DNA from: Lobulomyces angularis
Lineage: Eukaryota > Chytridiomycota > Chytridiomycetes > Lobulomycetales > Lobulomycetaceae
DNA: 45,988 nucleotides
Assembly: GCA_027604685.1 (NCBI GenBank)
Contig: JADHYX010000167.1
Location: 1 to 45,988 of the forward strand
Direction of reading: 5' to 3'
Numbering within the stretch: position 1 is the stretch's first letter; each line of letters opens with the position of its first letter. A program made the translations under genes and the position numbers. Positions 38,373 to 45,988 of this stretch are shown here, in pieces. The notes beneath the pieces are model-generated. The model did not search any database. It saw nothing but the letters and a program-made list of their open reading frames with translations, and was not told the origin of the DNA.

Positions 38373-40087
38373 ATGGACAACAAACAAATACCTTTGAATG
38401 AACCACAACCACCTTTAAAGTATATTAAAGTAAATGGTATAACCAAATTAAATCCTGAGTACACCAAGTGGCAGAAATCAAAAGGTCAAACCACCACTAG
38501 TTTAAATAATGTGAGTCAAGCATTACCAGGTATATTTATTTATTTTACATTAAAATTCTGAATAATTCAATTTCATTAGTTATATCAACTATGGATGATT
38601 ACACAATGTACAACACTGCAGTAACTTCGGTAGGTGGAACTGAAAGACCATTAGCGGAAACTACGGATCAAATGCTGAATAAGATGCAAAATGTATGCTT
38701 CAAAACAGTAGTTTTGTTATTAACCCTTTCCTTTTTTAGAATTCCTACAGCAACAAAGTTGGTATTTGAATCTTTTTTTTTTATATTAAAAAATAACCTA
38801 TGTTAAGGTCTTGATGGTGATCAATTAGTTGACGCTTTGCAAACCATTTTCGCAAAGTATGAAGCCCCAATGGGATTGATTTCCAAGTTATACGAGTTGG
38901 AAAGATTTGATATTTTAGATTTTATCATAGACGACAGGTACTTTAATTTTTTTAAGTCTTGAAGTTTAATTTGTTTTTGCAATAGTGGATCTATGCAAAG
39001 TGTTACTGATGCAGTTAGACCGGATGGTAAAAGGATGACTAGGTGGGAAGAAGCATTTGAAAGAATGAAAACATTTATTGAAGTTTTAGCATATGTTCCC
39101 ACTCAGCTGATCCAGATTAAATTTTTAAATAGAAGGTAATTCCAGTTTTTTTAAGATTAAATAATGAATTTGATTAAGGGATGTAATCACACTTCATCAC
39201 CCAGCGGGGCAAAATCCTCAAGCATTTATGAACTCAGCATATGCTTCTTTAGATTCTGTAGCGTCAAGATTACCTTCTGGTACCACTCCTTATTTCGGTG
39301 CGATTCAAGAATCCTTTAATTCTGGAGCAGGGAAAAAAGTTGCCAGATACTTTTTTGGTGATGGGCAACCAAATTCTGGAGAACAGCCTAAAATTGAACA
39401 ATTAATTCGCTATAGAAATAATCCTCATGATAATCCAGTAACATTTTTAAGCTGTACTGGCGATGACGACGCCGTTGCATGGATGAAAGAATTAGAGTTA
39501 GTTTTACTACCTATTATATTAACAATATTTTAAATATTTTAGAGAAATCAGTCCTTATTGTTCAGAATTTGACGATTTTAATGACGAAAGAAATGAAATT
39601 TTACTGGACCAAGGCCCAGCTTTACCTTTTTCCAAGGGATTTCACTTAATCGGGCAATTGGTATCAGCAATGAACCCAAGAGATTTGGATGCAATGGATG
39701 AATCTGTTCCTTTTACGTAATTTTAAAATTATATATGAAATTTTTTGGTTTTCCTCCTAATTTTTTTTAAATAGTAAATACTTATTAGATCAGTTGCTGG
39801 GGGTAGATACGATACCAGAAGACTATAGACATTATTTTTTAAGTTTTTGTCATGCACAAAGGATTCGAAAAGTTGAAAGCAAAAGTGATAATATAAAAAG
39901 AAATTTTAACTGGGAACCACATTACCCTGCCTTTTTAAATGAAAGATTCAGCGAAAATTTACCGTGTGTGATAGAATTTAAGCAACAGTTGAATGGTAAA
40001 TCTGGTGGCCACTATGGACAACCAATGGGACATCCTGGCCATCGTAGTGCAAAAAATAAAAATAAGGATGATTGTTCGATTATGTAA
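38373..40087 (+). CDS. vWA-domain protein with C-terminal CaaX box
   Basis: Eight exons give 458 residues: 38373-38529, 38580-38692, 38740-38761 (a 22 nt micro-exon), 38808-38937, 38986-39135, 39179-39496, 39543-39716 and 39775-40087. The von Willebrand A domain starts near residue 130, with the metal-site (MIDAS) motif DDSGSM (about residue 140), then LPSGTTPYFGAI and FFGDGQPNSG, positioned like the later MIDAS threonine and aspartate. Similar vWA proteins occur in fungi and amoebae without an assigned role. The protein ends in CSIM, a CaaX box whose terminal Met favours farnesylation, after a Lys/Asn-rich stretch. It has no signal peptide. I infer a cytosolic protein held on the inner face of a membrane. 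Confidence 0.88.
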
Positions 40088-40466
40088 AAGAAAACAACAA
40101 CTTTTTTATTTTCTCTTTAATTACCGATTTTTATAACTTTTTTTTCTTTTCTTAAATTATTAAATTTTAGTTAGTAAAGATTGTAAAATTATTATAATAA
40201 TTAATTGAAAAATCATAAAAAAAAATTATATTGTTGACAAATTTCAAATTCCACCAAATGTTATTACAATATCAACCAAATTTTCAATGGTAAAATAAAT
40301 ATGAAGGAAAATAAAATTATTAATTTGTGGGAGGGAAGAAAAAAATCGGAAATTAGAATTAAGTTTTAACTGTTTAAAATTTTTTATCATTTAAAAAAAA
40401 GCTATAATATTTTTATCAAAAAACTTTCTTTATTAAATACACTGTAAAAGTTAATAATTCAACTAC
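40088..40466. other. Convergent 3' spacer between vWA and cysteine-rich genes
   Basis: A 379 bp, very AT-rich region holding both 3' ends. No gene or repeat is visible. Confidence 0.5.
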
Positions 40467-42094
40467 TTAGTAATTTTTAGAATGACATTTCTTTTTGTTT
40501 AAAAGAGCAGAAAGAGGAGACACGTACTGATAGGTGACATCAGCAGGGATTTCGTAATTCTTTGGTGGATTAGCAGCAGTATAATCGGTATTATCTGGAG
40601 CAGTATATTTCTTCAATACTTCAGGATCTTTTTGACATTGTAAGTGGATTTCATAATCATCATTAGAGATGACATAGTCGTTATCAATGTAAAGTGTAGG
40701 AACGATAGTTATGGAGGCAGGAGCTGCAGAAGTTTTTGAGACTGAAGCGGTAGAGTAGACAGTTTGAGTAGCACTTGGAGGACCAGTATAACTGATATCT
40801 GTAGGGTGGACGTGGTTGTCAGCGGTAGAAGTTGGTTTTGCAGTTGATAAGTTAGCATCGGTAAAGCTGGATTGTACTGGAGTAGCAGTGGAGAAGCTGT
40901 GGTGTGGAGTAGCAGTAGATTGTACTGGAGTAGCAGTGGTAATGCTGGATTGTTCTGAGAGAGCAGTAGTGACGCCAGATTTCTCAGGGGTGGCGGTGGA
41001 GAAGCTAGATTGTTCTGGTGTAGCAGTAGTGAAGCTGGATTGTTCTGGAGTAGCAGTAGTGAAGCTGGATTCTTTTGTAGTAGCAGAATTTGCTGAAGTT
41101 TCAGTGGTGGCTGAATTTGCTGAAGTTTCAGTGGTAGCAGAATTTGCTGAAGTGGAAGCGGAAGTAGAAATACCCTCAGAAGTTTTAGGATCAGTAACAG
41201 GTGGGTTAATAATGATTGGAGGAGGGACTCTAGGAGTTTTACAGCTTGGCCATGAAGTCATCAATTTTATTTCACTTAATACATTTGGAATAATGTTAAT
41301 AGGGTTAACAACAGCGGAAACTACAGCGCTTAAGCCTTTACCAACTTGGTCCAATATCATATCAGTACAAGCAGTTTTATCAGCCATACAAACACGACCA
41401 CATTTTTTTGGCAAATGCTCAGGGCAAGTTTCACCTGAAGAAGAAGTTAGTAATAAAAAAATTAATAACAATATACCCCAACATACGGGGCCAATAGCAG
41501 CGTAACCTACGGCACAGTGTGGATAACATAAACCTACTTGATTTTGTTGCTCTGCAGCACATTTTGGAAAGTGACCAATGCCTCTATTATAATGATCAAA
41601 TAAACCTCTCCAGCAACCAGTCAGGACACCTTTGTAACCTTCTTTGCAGTTAGTATAACATAAGCCAGCATTTTTATCAGGATAACGTGGATCACTGCAG
41701 GTTTTTGGAATTCTACCAACTCCTCTACCATACGCATCTAACCAACAACCAGTTTTTGATTTACCAAAACCGGTAACAGTATCAGCAATAATTTGCGCAT
41801 CCAATCCTACCTCTAAAAAAATTTAAAATCAAAAATTTTATTTTCTAATTTTTTACGATTTAGAACTGCTTGAGTATCTTTATCAGCCTCTTTTCCAGTT
41901 AAATCCTTGACAATAGCTTGCCCTTTTTGAATGACTCCATCAATAGTTTGTTGAGTATTTTCAGGTTTAATATTGATTAAATCTTGAATTGCTTCTTGTC
42001 CTAATTTAATATTATTTGCAAGGTTTGGTGATTGTTGAGCTTGTACAACTGTGAAGGTGATGACGATAGTGGCCAAGTTTGTTAAAGAAACCAT
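40467..42094 (-). CDS. Secreted cysteine-rich protein with Ser/Thr repeat tail
   Basis: Exon 42094-41857 encodes a signal peptide (residues 1-19, ending VVQAQ) and a Gln/Asn-rich helical stretch. The second part, from 41812, carries two tandem cysteine modules of the form GCWxxxYGRGVGRIP...LCYxNCKEGYKG and CWRGLxxxYNRGIGHFP...LCYPHCAVGY, then GPVCW. An in-frame 42 nt intron (41476-41435, donor GTATAT, acceptor TTCAG) most likely interrupts the gene; unspliced it would encode a false transmembrane helix. Spliced, GPVCWG runs straight into ETCPEHLPKKCG with more Cys. The C-terminal half is Ser/Thr/Ala/Pro-rich with repeats such as TATPEQSS and NSATTE, likely heavily O-glycosylated. Length is about 499 residues spliced. 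Similar CW...YGRG modules occur in secreted proteins of other protists. Function unknown. Confidence 0.83.
40845..41165 (-). repeat. Coding minisatellite in the Ser/Thr tail
   Basis: Imperfect tandem units of about 30 nt encode TATPEQSSF-like peptides, next to about 27 nt units encoding NSATTETSA-like peptides. They lie inside the secreted cysteine-rich gene. Near-identical nucleotide units suggest recent expansion and likely length variation. Confidence 0.8.
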
Positions 42095-43396
42095 ATTTAT
42101 TATATATATTCTATACTTAGTTTTCTATTCTATCTAAATTTTATTAATTTTAAATTTTGTTTTTTGTCTTTCTTTTAACCTTTTTAAATCATTGACTGAA
42201 AATTTTTCCTATACATCATCCTCATAATTTTTTTCAAGGCTTTACCACAAGTTTAAGCACAGTACCACTACATCAGCATTCTGCTAAAAATTTGGAAAGT
42301 AGGGATTGAAAGCAGAATTTACTGCTTAATGGAAGGGATGGTGTAAGTTTCAGCATTGCATATCAACTCGCTAGCACCATTTTCTTTTGCACTGGTTTTT
42401 GCATGGATTTTGCTCTTACACATCTACAATTTGATTTAGGGGTATTGAGGCAACAGACCAGACCATAGCCTGTTTTGCCCATTAACCCCCTAAATAAGTT
42501 TAAGCATATTTCAAGATATTTTATGGGTGCTGGTTGCATTTAGACTCCATTTAATAATATCTATCTTTAAGTGTGATATCTATTCTATTGAATTGCTGAC
42601 ATTTGATTTGCCAACATTGCATGAATTCTTTTATTGTACTTATCGTACTGCTTTGCAACAGAAAGTCTTTAAACTGGATTATTATTTTTGTTTGTGAATA
42701 GGAGTAGCTAACGGTATAGACTAGCATATTATTTATTTATGCATGACATTTTTAAATATTATTACGTCAAGTTTAAAGTGGCCGCCAGACCCTGAAACCA
42801 TTCTTCTCTTATAAAACAATAAACAAAAATATTTTTTAATTCAATTAATTGATTTAAAAAATCTTCTTCAAATCAATATATTGTCTTTAAAAAAGTTGAT
42901 AAATATCATCTACGTTATCCTTTTCAACATTTAATCATGAAAAAAAGAAAATGAACGTCAGAATGCCCTTTCGTTAAATTTAAGTATTTACTTCATCTCT
43001 TATGTAGTTTCTATAGTGTTTTACCTGTTTCTATACTGTTTTTATATTCATTTAACTTAAAATAACACATCCTATTAAAAGTCCTATTTTATTAATTCAG
43101 AGGTCGGAATTTAAAATGCTTTCAATAGCCACCTTTCTTTATATGAATTTAAAATTTGACAGTGAAAATTTACACTTTCAACCCATTACTTTTACACTAT
43201 GCGTTTAACATACGAAATAACGCTAATTTCATATATTATGAGATTGAAATAGTGTTTTTTTTGTTTGTATGGAAATTTTTGTCCATTACATTTCGACCCT
43301 TTTAAAAAATCTAAAATTAAATTATTAAAAAAATAAATATTTTTTAAATAATTGTGAATAACATTTATAATATATTTATAATCTTTTTTACTCATT
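42095..43396. other. Long intergenic region upstream of the RhoGAP-like gene
   Basis: This 1,302 bp region has no supported gene on either strand. The part at about 42240-42540 is less AT-rich than its flanks, but all frames I read are broken. It should include the promoters of the two divergent neighbours. No RNA gene or clear repeat was recognised. Confidence 0.45.
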
Positions 43397-45091
43397 ATGT
43401 GCGATAAGAGCACAATCCTTTACTTTCCTTTGTCGAGTTCCATTGTGTACTTAACGATAATTAGGTTCACAATTTTTTTTTTTTTGTATCAATATTAACT
43501 GCGCAATCAATTTTTTTATTTTAATCATAACTTTATAGAATTTTAAACAATATTCGAGATGCTGTTCCGCTTACTTTTTCTGAAGAAAGTGTTGAATGGG
43601 GGGTGTGCAATTCGCACCAAATCTTTTTTTCTACAGATAATATCAAATCAATATTTTCAAAAAAAAAGCATAAGAATACAATTTTATTTAAAGAATTTAT
43701 ATTATTTATGTTTAATGAAACTTTAAAAAACTTTAAAAAAAAGGAAAACTTTTTACTTATCTTCAAGTCAAAAAAACAAAAATTGAAATTTTTCAATTAC
43801 ATAAAACAGTTACTTATAATCATATCAATTTCCAGCAAAATCGATTTGAACTCCAAAAACAAATTGTTAAACAACGACTGCTTGTTTTTGTTAAAATTTA
43901 CCTTGGATGCTCAAATTTGCAACAGTGTTGCTGACGAACTCCGAATCAAGTCCATCTATGAGCGTCTAAAAACACGCGAATTCAGCAAATCTGACAGCAA
44001 GGCTACTATATACTTCGGGACGAACTCTAGCAGTGACCTTGACGCTAAATCTGTTTACCTAATTAACAGATTTTCTAGAACCAAAAACCCTGAGGAATAT
44101 ACCCTTGTCCAATACTCCAAGTTGTTTTCCCAGTAGTAAGTCAAGCATGCTAATGTTAAAATAACCTTCCTTTCTTTCTAGTAACAATTTGTTCTCCGCA
44201 GATCATTTCACAAAAGTTCGTGAAAGTTTTCTAAAGTCTATTTTAGATATTCCCACTAGTATTTTTGAGGACTTGAAACAGTGTGTTATGTTTTTGACAA
44301 CTTCACCAGTAAAGAAAATAATCAAACAATTACAAAATCTAAAAAATTTAAAAAAAAAAAGAAAGCTTTAAAAGAATCTTTTGAATCTGCTTCGTGGCTG
44401 AGAAGCAGTTCCTTTTCACCGGCAATGGAAGAAATAGAAAAAGTGTCGGTCAAGGAATATATAAAAAATGGAAATGCTGCACCTAGGTTGATTGCTTCTT
44501 ACTTCAAGAAGTTGTTGAGAACTATACCTGGCGGATTAATTTCCTGTGAAAATAAAGAAATTTTGGAATATTTGATATCAAAAAGTAAAAAAAATTCAAA
44601 CTTAAATCATCATTTTAAATTTTTATTTTTCAGTAAATAAAACTGGAAACTTGATTGATCAAGAAAAAGTATTTGTTATAAGAGATTTGCTAAACATGAA
44701 CAAAAAGAGACAAGATATTCTGTATTTAATAGGAAGATTAATAACATTTATTAAGGCAAATTCAACCATTATTATTACTTACAAAAATTTATCCAAACTG
44801 TTACCTGTCTTGGAAGAGTCAACTTTGTTAAAAGGTTTTATATGAAAAACGCAAATTTTTAATTTTTTTTTTAGTTGAAAAAACTTTAAGCTCTGAAGAT
44901 GCAGCACTATTGATGCAACAAGAAATTGAATGGATGGATAAATGGAATGAAAATTTTGGCTTTTTACTTGAAAAAAGAGAAGTTTTTTTGATGGTATGTT
45001 AGCTTTTTTATCTGTGTTACGCATATTTTTCTTTTATTAGAAGGACAACGTTGCAGAAGGTACTTATCATAATTATATCCAGCGTTGTTAA
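43397..45091 (+). CDS. Divergent RhoGAP-domain-like protein
   Basis: Seven exons give 461 residues in one frame: 43397-43464, 43539-44135, 44182-44308, 44362-44584, 44634-44834, 44875-44993 and 45041-45091. The C-terminal half resembles a RhoGAP domain: SASWLRSSSF at the place of the GIFRxSG arginine-finger loop (Arg kept), then RLIASYFKKLLRTIPGGLI like the ...LLKxxLRELPEPLI helix, then VIRDLLNMNKKRQDILYLIGRLITFI and YKNLSKLLPVL like the later helices. If active it would switch off Rho-family GTPases. The N-terminal half (about residues 20-220) is helical and Lys-rich without a motif I know. The first exon is inferred from splice phase. The match is by pattern only and is weak in places. Confidence 0.55.
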
Positions 45092-45715
45092 AGAAGCAAA
45101 AAAAATATTGAATTTCTATTATACTTTTCCAGAAATTAACCTATAATTTAAAAACAGAAGTAACCGCCAAGATATCTTTTTTTACGTATAAAGTAAATTA
45201 AATTAAACTTTATATTTTAATATTAATATGGAAAAATTTATAGCATATGCATAAAAGTTTATTCATATATTTTTCAATCATTATTTAAATATTATTTAAG
45301 TTGTAAATTCTGCTCGTGTAACGAGGCTAATGTTGATACTACCCTTTTTCTGCTACACATATATTAAATTCAATATTTTTAAAAAAATGTACAAAAAAAT
45401 ATACTTAGAGGTATTGAATTTTCTTCTGTCTCTATGTCATTGGGACAAATATTGCACATGAGGAATCAGCAACATTTGGCGGATCTGGAGGTTCAGGAAG
45501 ATCAGCAGGCGGTCGGCGGTGGTCTAAATTGTTAATTTAACCCTATTAAAAATTGGTAATACTCTTCAAATCTATCCAAAAAATGACAATACTTTTTAAA
45601 TTTATCCGGTCTATCATGAAAATTTAAAACGCACCAAGCTATATGAGCCATACACTCTGCAACTGCAACATCTCGATGAAAATTTAAAACGCACCAAGCT
45701 GTATGAGCCATACTC
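45092..45715. other. Intergenic region with a small GC-richer island
   Basis: A 624 bp stretch, mostly AT-rich. The segment 45455-45530 is clearly GC-richer than the rest of the window and is open in several frames, including a 33-codon ATG frame at 45434-45535 on the plus strand. I cannot support any of them as a gene. The left copy of a 60 bp repeat begins at 45616. Confidence 0.4.
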
Positions 45716-45719
45716 TCAT
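45616..45719. repeat. 60 bp direct tandem repeat (about 1.7 copies)
   Basis: The sequence beginning ATGAAAATTTAAAACGCACC occurs at 45616 and again at 45676, exactly 60 bp apart, with one difference in the first 37 bases or so. The period keeps reading frame, and on the minus strand it encodes two copies of an AWCVLNFH peptide. It looks like a recent local duplication. Confidence 0.85.
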
Positions 45720-45988
45720 TTCTGGATTTTTCTAAACTTTTTATTCTGAAGTAATTTCCTTTCTTTTTTGTGTCGTTGAAAGTAAGTTGCTTTTTTTTGA
45801 ATGCTCAATTTGTCACTATCCAAATAAATATCAAATCAATGTTGTTTTCAATCAAAAACCTTAATTCCGAGAAGATACTATTCCATCCTTCTGCACAGGA
45901 ATTGATAAAAAAGCGATAGTACGCTCCTAGTACATCAATATATACAGTTTTACCTCGCATCAAATCAATTAAGGGTTCTTTTTCTACT
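45716..45988 (-). pseudogene. XPG/FEN-type nuclease N-terminal fragment, frameshifted, truncated by window edge
   Basis: Read on the minus strand from the right edge, one frame gives PLIDLMRGKTVYIDVLGAYY and then FLIENNIDLIFIW, which follows the XPG N-terminal pattern (LRGKxVAVD... followed by a helix and GIEPIxVFDG). The frame then hits TGA near 45810. The next frame carries on sensibly with LDSDKLSIQKKATYFQ and a basic Arg/Lys helix, as after the FDG motif of such nucleases, until a stop at 45718-45716. This indicates a frameshifted gene or pseudogene. The 5' part lies outside the window. The family call rests on pattern and order only. Confidence 0.4.

Noticed and set aside
41430..41480. 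Transmembrane helix in the cysteine-rich protein
   Set aside because: It is encoded by a likely 42 nt in-frame intron.
40816..41505. 229-codon open frame on the plus strand
   Set aside because: It is the antisense of the Ser/Thr/Ala repeat region and intron of the secreted cysteine-rich gene; the repeated codons keep the opposite strand open.
44280..44308. 29 nt candidate intron or A-run frameshift in the RhoGAP-like gene
   Set aside because: A 53 nt intron 44309-44361 with a GTAAAG donor restores the frame without a sequence error.
1..45988. tRNA, rRNA or CRISPR array
   Set aside because: I looked for T-loop GTTCGA-type contexts and regularly spaced repeats and found none convincing; a tRNAscan or Infernal run would settle it.

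Overview
This is an AT-rich, intron-dense nuclear window from a eukaryote with a compact genome. Spliceosomal introns are short (about 38-95 nt, GT...AG), and most genes lie 100-700 bp apart. The gene set is opisthokont: a five-TOG XMAP215/ch-TOG protein, 5-aminolevulinate synthase, heat shock factor, DDB1, ITFG1/TIP, a calpain-like protein and a fungal-type vWA protein. An LRRC71-like gene, a family I associate with cilia, suggests a flagellate stage. My best inference is a zoosporic early-diverging fungus or close relative (Rozella-, aphelid- or chytrid-like). I cannot name the species. I rebuilt gene models by hand; for all the models whose exon lengths I summed, they give one continuous frame.

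Layout, left to right: a TBC RabGAP (minus, running off the left edge); an LRRC71-like protein (plus); a 28-exon XMAP215/CKAP5 orthologue (minus); HSF (minus); mitochondrial ALAS with heme-regulatory CP motifs (minus); a GT31-like type II membrane protein (minus); ITFG1/TIP (plus); SBDS (minus); a decayed Fanzor (eukaryotic TnpB-like) relic (minus); a calpain-like protein lacking catalytic Cys and His (plus); a DJ-1/HSP31-like protein (plus); DDB1 (plus); a class 3 lipase (minus); a vWA protein ending in a CaaX box (plus); a secreted cysteine-rich, Ser/Thr-repeat protein (minus); a divergent RhoGAP-like protein (plus); and a broken XPG/FEN-type nuclease fragment (minus) at the right edge.

The genes do not form one pathway. 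They are mostly single-copy housekeeping genes for microtubules, stress response, heme, ribosome maturation, ubiquitin ligase scaffolding and vesicle traffic. The unusual parts are the Fanzor relic between SBDS and the calpain gene, two enzyme-family proteins that have lost active-site residues (calpain, GT31), the CaaX-tagged vWA protein, the secreted cysteine-rich protein, and the relic-like right edge. I saw no tRNA, rRNA or CRISPR array.
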